In this document: positions 1 to 5,558 of the stretch, one piece after another | Layout: every line of letters begins with the position of its first letter | How positions within the stretch are numbered: position 1 is the first letter of the stretch | From: Burkholderiales bacterium | Lineage (GTDB): Bacteria; Pseudomonadota; Gammaproteobacteria; Burkholderiales; SG8-41 | NCBI GenBank assembly: GCA_005800795.1 | Contig: SYEN01000562.1 | Span: 1 to 5,677, forward strand | Length of the DNA: 5,677 nucleotides | Direction of reading: 5' to 3' | Notes under the pieces: generated by a model | Database searches by the model: none | The model's input: the letters and a program-made list of their open reading frames with translations, nothing else | What the model was told of the DNA's origin: nothing | Program-made: the position numbers and the translations under genes

Positions 1-262
1 CGATGCCGAGAACTGGCCGATCTTGCGCGATGCCCTGCGCAAAATGGGCCGTGCAGATTTGATCGGCAACAGCAAGCGGCATCTGGTGCCCACCTATCAG
101 CCGCTGGGCACTGGCGGGAAATCCGAAGGCACACGGCGGCCTGACAAGTATCAGAAGTTTCACACGCAGCAAACAGGGTTGCCGCCGGGCCCGTCGGCAG
201 CAGAGAAAAAATTCCGCAAGCCAGTGGCGAAGGTGTCGAAGGCCCCGCACACGGGGCGCTGA
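1..262 (+). CDS. ygiQ: YgiQ-family radical SAM protein, C-terminal fragment
   Basis: This is the last 86 codons of a gene that begins before the window. The reading frame starts at base 2 and ends with TGA at 260-262. The translation carries the conserved tail of the YgiQ (UPF0313) family: ENWP, then RADLIGN, then HLVPTYQP, then a basic stretch leading to HTQQTGLPP near the C-terminus. I recall closely similar wording (DLIGNG..., FLTQHTGLPP) at the end of E. coli YgiQ and its relatives, in the DUF3362 region that follows the radical SAM domain. The Fe-S cysteine motif and the catalytic domain lie outside the window. The family's substrate is not firmly established. A TTG at 23 is not a credible start because the family match continues upstream of it. 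The gene converges on the membrane protein, with 20 bp between the stop codons and no obvious terminator. Confidence 0.88.
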   Translation, partial: DAENWPILRDALRKMGRADLIGNSKRHLVPTYQPLGTGGKSEGTRRPDKYQKFHTQQTGLPPGPSAAEKKFRKPVAKVSKAPHTGR

Positions 263-282
263 TCAAACGCCACCCGGTGCCG

Positions 283-993
283 TCAAATGCCCTGGGCTAC
301 CATCGCAGTGCCGCGCAAGCGATAGCGCCGTACCGTTGTCATCACCAAAAAATCCAGCACGCAATAAAACACGCCGGCGGCCAGCGGCGGGTTGGTGGTG
401 GTTAATCCGATCCACGGCACATCGATGCGCCACGTCCAGTTGCCGAGCCACGTGCCGTAGATTTCCATTGCCAGCGACAGCACGAACATCACCGCGTAGA
501 GCTTGCGCGCATGGCTGAAAATCATGCACAAGATCAATATTGCAAACAGCAGCAGGCCAAAGGTGTCAGCGCCGGTGACGGCCAGCACCAGCACAAACGG
601 TGCGGCCACCACGGGTACGGCCCAGGTAATCCAGTCGCGCAGCCGCCTAGTCAATAGGATGCCCAGCATGAGCAGCAGCGCGTGGCCCGGCGGCACAAAG
701 GCGGGAATGTTGCCGAGGCGATAGTCATAAAGGCCCCACACCAGCGACAGAAAGCACTCGCCGAGCGTGGCGTAGATCACGCACGAAATCAGCGTGATTT
801 TTTCTTCCTGCGGTGCGTTGCGCACCCATAGCCATAGCAAAATCCACAGACCCACGCTGGTCAGTGTTTGGCCCCAGAACGGCACGAACTGATCGAACGC
901 CAGACCGAACACGATCACAGCGCAGATCAACGCGCCGCGCACGTTGTCGCGAGCGGCAAGGGAGGTGAGCGTGACGTGAGTGTTGGCATGCAT
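283..993 (-). CDS. Multi-pass integral membrane protein, family not recognised
   Basis: The protein has 236 residues from the ATG at 993. The frame stays open to a TTG at 1062, but the extra 23 residues do not look like protein of this type, so I prefer the ATG. It is strongly hydrophobic, with roughly seven membrane segments near residues 19-37, 43-57, 66-86, 98-115, 121-139, 143-160 and 165-182, plus a last one near 200-220, so the exact count is uncertain. Charged or polar residues inside or beside these segments may be functional: Glu79, the PPGH motif at 101-104, Asp143, Glu177 in MEIYGTWLGNW, NPP at 201-203 and Asp214. The C-terminus is basic (RRYRLR), suggesting a cytoplasmic end. I do not recognise the family. 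The E-x-x-G-T-x-x-G run faintly recalls CruF-type carotenoid hydratases, but I would not name it on that. It is divergent from the MDR gene and convergent with ygiQ. No convincing Shine-Dalgarno precedes the ATG. Confidence 0.75.
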   Translation of the reverse strand: MHANTHVTLTSLAARDNVRGALICAVIVFGLAFDQFVPFWGQTLTSVGLWILLWLWVRNAPQEEKITLISCVIYATLGECFLSLVWGLYDYRLGNIPAFVPPGHALLLMLGILLTRRLRDWITWAVPVVAAPFVLVLAVTGADTFGLLLFAILILCMIFSHARKLYAVMFVLSLAMEIYGTWLGNWTWRIDVPWIGLTTTNPPLAAGVFYCVLDFLVMTTVRRYRLRGTAMVAQGI

Positions 994-1001
994 GACTGAG
1001 T

Positions 1002-1010
1002 GCGATAATA
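1002..1010. promoter_or_regulatory. Possible bidirectional -10 element between divergent genes
   Basis: On the + strand GATAAT (1004-1009) matches the sigma-70 -10 hexamer at five of six positions, with TTGGCA at 983-988 as a candidate -35, at a short 15-bp spacing. On the - strand the same bases read TATTAT (1010-1005) preceded by TGG, which forms an extended -10. The element lies between the membrane protein (-) and the MDR gene (+). Transcription from the - strand copy would start only about five bases before the ATG at 993. Assigned from sequence only. Confidence 0.3.
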
Positions 1011-1095
1011 CCAGTGTGCAGCCCGCAGTCTTTCCCCATCCGGCGCCATTGCCCGCCCTCAACCCGTCAACCGTCAGCCAACCACCGGAGCCTCT

Positions 1096-2070
1096 ATGAA
1101 ATCCTGCTGGATCGTTTCCACCGCCACTTCGTGCACGCTTGAATTCAAGGAACTGCCAATTCCTGAACCGAAGGCAGGTGAAGTGGTGTTAAAAAATTAT
1201 GGTTCATCGCTTAACCGCGGCGAACTCATCGTTGGTAGCGTGGTGCATGGTGGCCCGCTGAAACTGGGCGGTGGCGACGGCGCCGGTATCGTTCATGCGG
1301 TGGGCGCAGGTGTAACCCAATTCAAAGTCGGCGACAAAGTGTATGGCCGTGTGATGGGCGGCTGGGCCGAGTACGTCGTCGGGCGTGCCGATCAGTTGAT
1401 GCCGATGGGCGAGCATATGACGTGGGAGCAGGCTGCCTCGGTGGGCGTGGCGTTTCTAACCGCCTACGAATTGATTTATCCGCCCTACGGCAAGCTGAAA
1501 AAGGGCGAGACCCTGCTGGTGGCGGGCGCATCGTCGGGGGTGGGTGTCGCCGCGGTGCAGATTGGCAAGGCATTGGGCTGCACGGTCATTGGCACGTCGG
1601 GCTCTGCAGAAAAACTGGCGAAGCTGAAAGCGCTGGGCATGGATCATGGCATCCAAACGCGCAAGCCCGACTTTGCCGCGAAGTGCAAGGAACTCACCGG
1701 CGGCAAGGGCGTTGATCTGGCCATTAATCTGGTTGGCGGCTCGCTGTTCCCGGAACTGGTACGTTCGCTCGCACGTAAGGGGCGCATCGGCATTGTCGGT
1801 TACGTTGACGGCGTGCTGAAAGCCGAGCTGGATTTAAATGCACTACACGCCAATCGCTTTGAGGTCTATGGTGTGTCGAACAGCAAAGCCACGGCAGAAG
1901 AGAAGGCCGATGCCATGCGTTGTTTCATCCGCGACGTCGCACCGATGCTCGCCGATGGGCGCATTGTGCCGGTGGTGGATAAAGTATTTGCGTTCAACGA
2001 CCTGCCCACCGCGAAAAACTACGTTGACTCCGACGCGCAGATGGGCAAGGTGGTGGTTCGGGTGCAGTAA
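1096..2070 (+). CDS. NAD(P)H:quinone oxidoreductase-type MDR family protein (zinc-independent)
   Basis: The protein has 324 residues, a normal length for the quinone oxidoreductase branch of the medium-chain dehydrogenase/reductase superfamily. The ATG at 1096 follows a GGAG Shine-Dalgarno (1087-1090) at five bases. The N-terminal GroES-like domain (about 1-120) has the usual SLNRGEL at 38-44, GGGDGAGIV at 58-66 and VGDKVYG at 78-84. The Rossmann domain opens with VAGASSGVG at 142-150, the AxxGxxG-type nucleotide loop of this group, followed by TSGSAEKL at 167-174. The serines and Lys173 there are placed as in NADPH-preferring members. The structural-zinc cysteine cluster of alcohol dehydrogenases is absent. 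The C-terminal half ends with DGRIVPVVDKVF and MGKVVVRV, standard for the family. It probably reduces a quinone, an enone or another activated double bond using NAD(P)H in the cytoplasm. The substrate cannot be read from the sequence. It is convergent with the thioesterase. Confidence 0.9.
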   Translation: MKSCWIVSTATSCTLEFKELPIPEPKAGEVVLKNYGSSLNRGELIVGSVVHGGPLKLGGGDGAGIVHAVGAGVTQFKVGDKVYGRVMGGWAEYVVGRADQLMPMGEHMTWEQAASVGVAFLTAYELIYPPYGKLKKGETLLVAGASSGVGVAAVQIGKALGCTVIGTSGSAEKLAKLKALGMDHGIQTRKPDFAAKCKELTGGKGVDLAINLVGGSLFPELVRSLARKGRIGIVGYVDGVLKAELDLNALHANRFEVYGVSNSKATAEEKADAMRCFIRDVAPMLADGRIVPVVDKVFAFNDLPTAKNYVDSDAQMGKVVVRVQ

Positions 2071-2079
2071 CCGAGCGGC

Positions 2080-2562
2080 CTACTTTTTATCGGGAGTCTT
2101 AACCCGCACCGGCAAACTCATCTGCGTCTGCGTGACGATAGCCACCCGGCTGCCGTCGCTGCTGTTGGTGACGGTGGTTTGCCACACCGAGGTGGATCGT
2201 CCGATATGCAGCGGAATCGATACCGCGCGGATGATCGGCCCCATGCCCGAGGCGAAGAAGTTGGTTTTCGATTCCAGCGTGCCGCCGCCGTGATCGGGCG
2301 GCATGTTCATGCGTGCGCCGACAGCGCCGACGGCGTCCGCCAACGACATGATGGCGCCGCCGTTGACGCGACCATTCCAGTTACAGTGCATGGGCTTGAC
2401 GGGCATTTCAGCGACCACTTTTCTTTTGGTGACCGATACCAGACGCATGCCGAGCGTGGTGGGCATACCGCCCATGAAGACGCGGTTGTCGTCAAGGAGT
2501 GGTGTTTTTGTCGTGGTCTTCGATTTTTTCGCTGCGCGGGATTTCTTTTTGGCTATTGCCAT
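2080..2562 (-). CDS. PaaI/THEM2-like hotdog-fold acyl-CoA thioesterase with Lys-rich N-terminal tail
   Basis: The protein has 160 residues. I place the start at the ATG at 2562 because GGAG (complement of 2568-2571) sits five bases upstream. The frame is open to 2793, but that extension has no protein-like character. Residues 1-21 are a basic, low-complexity tail rich in Lys, Ala and Thr. From about residue 30 the protein follows the PaaI-type hotdog pattern: the N-x-x-G-x-x-N-G-G stretch at 61-69, SLAD at 73-76, TLESKTNFF at 95-103, HIGRS at 119-123 and DGSRVAIVTQTQ near 136-147. Family knowledge suggests hydrolysis of a small or aromatic acyl-CoA in the cytoplasm as a homotetramer. Lined up with human THEM2 as I recall it, Asn50, Gly57 and Asp65 correspond to Asn61, Gly68 and Asp76. 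The histidine of HGG is Asn67 here. Its stop codon lies 9 bp from that of the MDR gene. The substrate is unknown. Confidence 0.85.
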   Translation of the reverse strand: MAIAKKKSRAAKKSKTTTKTPLLDDNRVFMGGMPTTLGMRLVSVTKRKVVAEMPVKPMHCNWNGRVNGGAIMSLADAVGAVGARMNMPPDHGGGTLESKTNFFASGMGPIIRAVSIPLHIGRSTSVWQTTVTNSSDGSRVAIVTQTQMSLPVRVKTPDKK

Positions 2563-2836
2563 GGGTGCTCCGAGGTTAGATTCAGGTTCCAGCAAATGAG
2601 GATTTTGTTTCCCGCTTTTTGGCGGAAGAATTCGCGGGCCGAATTGTAATGGGTTGGCTGGAATTTGTATTATTTGGCAAGACTGGCTACGGAAATGGCT
2701 TTTGCACCGCTTCGTGGCTTTTTGAGTGCCAAGGCGCGTGAAATGGTGCGCGCGTTGTGTCGGATGTGCGATGCTAGAATGTGTATGCGCCATTCATAAG
2801 AATTTTGCGAAGTGGGCCAACTTTCACGGAGACATC
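2563..2836. other. Divergent intergenic region between thioesterase and P460 genes
   Basis: These 274 bases separate two divergent starts. The reading frames of both neighbours run open into the region, but neither extension looks like real protein. A good extended -10 for the + strand gene lies at 2772-2780 and is listed separately. For the - strand gene the complement of 2643-2648 reads TACAAT, a possible -10 without a good -35. The half nearer the thioesterase has scattered T-runs and a weak CCCGC...GCGGG inverted pair (about 2612-2640). I see no RNA gene, strong terminator or repeat here. Confidence 0.6.
2772..2780 (+). promoter_or_regulatory. Extended -10 promoter element upstream of the P460 gene
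   Basis: TGCTAGAAT is a TGn-extended -10 whose hexamer TAGAAT matches the sigma-70 consensus at five of six positions. No good -35 lies 16-18 bp upstream, which is tolerated by extended -10 promoters. Transcription would start near 2787, giving a leader of about 50 bases before the ATG at 2837. Assigned from sequence only. Confidence 0.45.
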
Positions 2837-3385
2837 ATGCGGAAAATTGTTGCGGCGATTGTGGTCAGTGTCATTCTGGTTTCCTGTTCCACCACCGATA
2901 GCGGCCCGGCGGTCAAGTTTAAGGATGGCGAGCAGGCCGTGCCCGCCGGTTATAAAAGCTGGCCGAAGTTTCTGATGAATGTGCAGCGAGGCGACGCCAA
3001 ACAGGTACGCGATATCTACGTCAATCCCATCGGCGCGCGCGCGCAAAAAGGCCAGGCGTTTGCCAACGGCACGATCATGGTGATGGAAAACTACGCGGCC
3101 AAGCCCGGTGCGGACGGCAAGCTCATAAAGGGCGAGTTGCTGCGCGTGTTCGTCATGGGCAAGGGTGACGGCTGGGGTGACAGCGCGCCGCAGGGGCTGA
3201 AAAACGGTGACTGGGTTTACGCTGCATACTTGGCCGACGGCTTGACCAAGGCGCCGGAACCCGCCGTCACCTGCCGTGCCTGCCATTTACCGCTGACCAA
3301 GGTCGATTATGTGCACCGCTATGATGAATACTTTGCCACGCGCGATGGCGGCGTATTTACCAGGCCTGCCGGCGGCGGGTACTAA
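2837..3385 (+). CDS. Cytochrome P460-family c-type haem lipoprotein
   Basis: The protein has 182 residues. The ATG at 2837 follows GGAG (2828-2831) at five bases and begins directly with a signal peptide: MRK, a hydrophobic run at 4-16, then a lipobox LVSC with Cys17 as the lipidated residue. Ser18 at position +2 is consistent with outer-membrane sorting. The mature part has the P460 pattern: GYKSWPKF at 38-45, VRDIYVNP at 57-64, NGTIMVMENYAAK at 77-89, VFVMGKGDGWG at 104-114, GDWVYAAY at 124-131, and one c-type haem site CRACH at 146-150 with His150 as proximal ligand. HRYDEYF follows at 160-166. Family members bind one haem in the periplasm, and characterised ones oxidise hydroxylamine or bind NO. 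Aligned from memory to Nitrosomonas europaea P460, the distal Arg44 matches Arg58, but the haem cross-linking Lys70 falls on Met83. The protein may therefore be closer to cytochrome c'-beta-like sensors or electron carriers. It stands alone and converges with the SDR. Confidence 0.9.
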   Translation: MRKIVAAIVVSVILVSCSTTDSGPAVKFKDGEQAVPAGYKSWPKFLMNVQRGDAKQVRDIYVNPIGARAQKGQAFANGTIMVMENYAAKPGADGKLIKGELLRVFVMGKGDGWGDSAPQGLKNGDWVYAAYLADGLTKAPEPAVTCRACHLPLTKVDYVHRYDEYFATRDGGVFTRPAGGGY

Positions 3386-3436
3386 AAAGCGAAAGTGAGC
3401 ATTACGCTACTTCACGCGGTTTCACGCCATTGCACG
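3386..3436. repeat. Convergent spacer with TTCACGC direct repeats and a weak hairpin
   Basis: TTCACGC occurs at 3411-3417 and again at 3421-3427, one helical turn apart, and a partial copy TCACGCC overlaps the SDR stop at 3437-3443. Next to it, AAGTGAGC (3393-3400) and GCTACTT (3406-3412) can form an imperfect hairpin with one bulge. Read on the - strand, this hairpin is followed by a short T-run, so it could be a weak terminator for the SDR transcript. The spacer is short and these signals are modest. Confidence 0.3.
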
Positions 3437-4198
3437 TCACGCCAGTGCGGCCACCATGCCGCCATCCACCTGTATGGCGGCTCCGGTGGTGAAGCCTGCG
3501 AGGTTTGAACATAAAAACGCTACCATCGCGCCGAGTTCTTCGGGCCGGTCGATGCGGCGCATCGGCACCTGCTGGGCACGCACCTTGATGTCGTAACTTC
3601 TGCCCAGGGCTTCGGTGCCTATCGAGGCGGGGCACACCGTGTTGACGGTGACGCCACTGGCTGCAATTTCATTCGCCAGATGCCGTAAATAGCCGGTGAG
3701 TCCCGCGCGAAACACCGTTGACAAACCATGTTTCACCATCGGCTGTTTCACCGATGCCGAAGTGATGCCGACGATGCGGCCCCAGCCACGCGACACCATG
3801 AGCGGTGCCACCTTGCCCACCACGCGTACTGCGCCGCGCAGCTGTGTTTCGTAGGCATCCTGCCAGCGCGCGTCTTCGGTTTCATCGAGCACTTCACGCA
3901 TGGGCACGGGCGGGCGGCCGGTGTTGAGTACGAGTATGTCGGGGTCGCCGAATTCGCGATGCGTTTCCAAGACGAGCCGGTCGACGTCGGCGGGTGTGCG
4001 CATATCGCCCACAACCGGCAGCACTTTGACGCCGCATGTTTTGGCTATGTCAGCGGCCTTGGCGCGCAGCGTGTCCCCTGAACGGGCGAGCAGCACAAGG
4101 TTGACGCCTTCAGCCGCCAACGCGCGTGCGGCGTATTCGCCGAGGCCGCCGCTGGACGCCGTGACAATGGCGGTTTTTCCGGTGATGCCGAGATTCAT
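3437..4198 (-). CDS. Atypical short-chain dehydrogenase/reductase (SDR) lacking the YxxxK motif
   Basis: The protein has 253 residues, the normal length for a classical SDR. The ATG at 4198 is preceded by AAGGA (complement of 4206-4210) at seven bases. The Rossmann part is clear. The cofactor loop is TASSGGLG at 13-20, with Ala in the second position instead of Gly. GDM at 64-66 and LNTG at 91-94, replacing NNAG, follow. The C-terminal CPASIGTE at 189-196 and the closing TTGAAIQVDGG at 237-247 are also typical. The catalytic region is unusual. Ser147 of ITS is present, but 13 residues on, where Tyr is expected, is Ser160, and the Lys position is Arg164 (LSTVFRAGL). The tetrad Asn is probably Gln119. 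I believe other SDR-annotated proteins share this SxxxR form, with unclear chemistry. It lies 61 bp downstream of the acyl-CoA dehydrogenase on the same strand. A role on a hydroxyacyl-CoA or ketoacyl-CoA is an inference from that position. Confidence 0.88.
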   Translation of the reverse strand: MNLGITGKTAIVTASSGGLGEYAARALAAEGVNLVLLARSGDTLRAKAADIAKTCGVKVLPVVGDMRTPADVDRLVLETHREFGDPDILVLNTGRPPVPMREVLDETEDARWQDAYETQLRGAVRVVGKVAPLMVSRGWGRIVGITSASVKQPMVKHGLSTVFRAGLTGYLRHLANEIAASGVTVNTVCPASIGTEALGRSYDIKVRAQQVPMRRIDRPEELGAMVAFLCSNLAGFTTGAAIQVDGGMVAALA

Positions 4199-4224
4199 TG
4201 CGATGTCCTTGCGGATTGCGATCT

Positions 4225-4230
4225 ATTGTA
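4225..4230 (-). promoter_or_regulatory. Possible -10 element in an AT-rich gap upstream of the SDR
   Basis: The gap between the acyl-CoA dehydrogenase stop and the SDR start is conspicuously AT-rich (about 4221-4260), unlike the rest of the window. On the - strand 4230-4225 reads TACAAT, five of six matches to the -10 consensus, about 27 bases before the ATG. No strong -35 is present, and TTGATA further upstream is too distant. The SDR may have its own promoter in addition to read-through from the upstream gene. Confidence 0.3.
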
Positions 4231-4259
4231 AGTATTTGTTTTAATTGAATAATTTTATA

Positions 4260-5444
4260 TCAAAACGGCAGCCCATTTTTCAATAAATCCCGCGCCACCA
4301 CCCAACGGTGCACCTCGCTCGGCCCCTCGACAATGCGGTAGATGCGCACCACACGCGAGATATATTCCAGCGGCAGATCTTTGGTCATGCCCATGCCGCC
4401 GAAGAGCTGCATGGCGCGGTCAGCGACCACGCCGACCATTTCGGTGGCTTGCACTTTGATCATCGAAGCATCGCGCCGGGTGTCGTTACCCATATCCAGA
4501 TCCCAGGCGAGTTTGTAGAGCGCGAGCCGTGTCATTTCGATTTCACGGTAACTGTCGGCGATCCACCATTGCACTGCCTGCCGCTCCGACAACGGCGCGC
4601 CGAACGTGTTGCGCACTTTGGCCTGCTCGATCATCATTTTCAGGCAGCGCGTGGCGAGTCCCACGCAAGTCGCGGCGATTTCCATGCGGCGCAGGCCAAG
4701 GCGCCGTTGCAGCGGCGCGAACGCCTGCCCGACTTCGCCCAGCACCTGGTCATCGGTGGCCTCCACGTTGTCAAAGTGGATGTCGTACGGCTGATAATCA
4801 CCAATGGTCGGATGCGCGGTGGGCACGCTGATGCCCGGTTGATTGGCATCCAGTAGAAACGTGGTCATGCCGCCGCGTGAACCCTTCGCCGGATCGGTCA
4901 AAGTGACCACGATCATGAAGTCCGCGTAGCGCGCGTGGGTGATGAAAATCTTGCTGCCGTTCAGGATCCACTTGCCGTCTTTACGCTCGGCGCGCATTTT
5001 GATGCCCGAGGCGTCCGCCCCCGCACCCGGTTCGGTGATGGCAATGCACGATTGGGCCTCACCACGCAAAAACGGTTTCAGGTATTTGTCGATCTGGGTG
5101 TCCTTGCACGACTCGAGCAGCATGAACACATCGGGAAAATTTGGTGCGAAGCCAAACGGAAACAGGATGCTGTGTTTGAGTTGTTCCACCACCACGCACT
5201 TGGCGAGAATGCTGGCGCCCGCGCCGCCGTGCTCCTCAGGCACTTCCAGGCCCACCAGACCGGCGGTACGCGCCTTGTCCATGAGTTGCTTTTCAAGTTC
5301 CGGGGGCAGCAGCGGCATGTCCGTGTAGCCGCGTTCGGCTTCGCGCCGGATTACCAACGGTTCGTGCGGAATCAGTTCGCGTGTGGTGAAGCGTGCGGCG
5401 GCATCGCGCAGCATGCGAAGTTCTTCGGGGAGTTCAAAATCCAT
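4260..5444 (-). CDS. Acyl-CoA dehydrogenase (FAD-dependent)
   Basis: The protein has 394 residues, the standard length for the family. The ATG at 5444 opens MDFELPEELRMLRD, a typical acyl-CoA dehydrogenase N-terminus. Only a weak GGA lies upstream. The N-terminal helical domain has LGL-like GLVGLEVPEEHGG at 62-74. The middle beta domain carries CIAITEPGAGAD at 133-144 and LNGSKIFITHARYAD at 161-175, which bind FAD and substrate. The C-terminal helical domain has RNTFGAPLSERQAVQ at 278-292, QLFGGMGMTKDLPLE at 346-360 and IVEGPSEVHR at 371-380. Glu373 sits where the catalytic base of medium-chain acyl-CoA dehydrogenase (Glu376 in IYEGT) lies. The enzyme should insert an alpha,beta double bond into an acyl-CoA and pass electrons to ETF in the cytoplasm. 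Chain length or branched/cyclic preference cannot be read. The SDR downstream on the same strand suggests a shared acyl-CoA oxidation route. Confidence 0.95.
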   Translation of the reverse strand: MDFELPEELRMLRDAAARFTTRELIPHEPLVIRREAERGYTDMPLLPPELEKQLMDKARTAGLVGLEVPEEHGGAGASILAKCVVVEQLKHSILFPFGFAPNFPDVFMLLESCKDTQIDKYLKPFLRGEAQSCIAITEPGAGADASGIKMRAERKDGKWILNGSKIFITHARYADFMIVVTLTDPAKGSRGGMTTFLLDANQPGISVPTAHPTIGDYQPYDIHFDNVEATDDQVLGEVGQAFAPLQRRLGLRRMEIAATCVGLATRCLKMMIEQAKVRNTFGAPLSERQAVQWWIADSYREIEMTRLALYKLAWDLDMGNDTRRDASMIKVQATEMVGVVADRAMQLFGGMGMTKDLPLEYISRVVRIYRIVEGPSEVHRWVVARDLLKNGLPF

Positions 5445-5517
5445 GGTTCTTGTTCCGCTGGGGTTTACTTGGTATTGTCGCTACAGAATTAAAGCCAGCA
5501 TGGATTTTGCCATAGCG

Positions 5518-5532
5518 GCTGCGTCACGCAGC
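5518..5532. promoter_or_regulatory. 15-bp perfect palindrome, candidate operator
   Basis: GCTGCGT and ACGCAGC form perfect 7-bp arms around a single central C. It lies in the divergent region between the acyl-CoA dehydrogenase (-) and the next gene (+), about 75 bp upstream of the former, where a dimeric regulator could act on both. With a one-base loop it is a poor RNA hairpin, so a DNA-binding site is the more natural reading. No regulator gene is visible in the window. Confidence 0.3.
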
Positions 5533-5558
5533 GCAATAGTTGCCTTGAACTTTTGAAC

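Noticed and set aside
994..1062. TTG-initiated extension of the membrane protein
   Set aside because: The 23 extra residues are Gly/Ala-rich without structure and the start is TTG. The ATG at 993 places the first membrane segment near the N-terminus as expected.
2612..2640. CCCGC...GCGGG inverted pair as a terminator or riboswitch
   Set aside because: The arms are only five bases, the loop is long and no T-run follows in either direction at the right place.
2563..2793. 77-codon N-terminal extension of the thioesterase
   Set aside because: The ATG at 2562 has a good ribosome-binding site. The upstream codons give a low-quality, His/Pro/Gln-rich sequence with no family match and run through the probable promoter region.
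2726..2836. 37-codon N-terminal extension of the P460 gene
   Set aside because: It would bury the signal peptide and lipobox, and it crosses the extended -10 element at 2772-2780.
2774..3286. 170-codon open frame on the - strand
   Set aside because: It is antisense to the P460 gene, which has a signal peptide, a CxxCH motif and a ribosome-binding site. The reverse frame has none of these.
2837..4198. P460 and SDR as parts of a nitrogen-oxide detoxification operon
   Set aside because: The two genes are convergent, so they cannot share a transcript, and no other nitrogen-oxide gene is present in the window.
4308..4856. 182-codon open frame on the + strand
   Set aside because: It lies wholly inside the acyl-CoA dehydrogenase on the opposite strand. 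Its His/Arg-rich translation is typical of an antisense shadow in GC-rich DNA.
4935..5492. 185-codon open frame on the + strand
   Set aside because: It is antisense to the 5' half of the acyl-CoA dehydrogenase, has no recognisable domain, and only the dehydrogenase frame shows family motifs.
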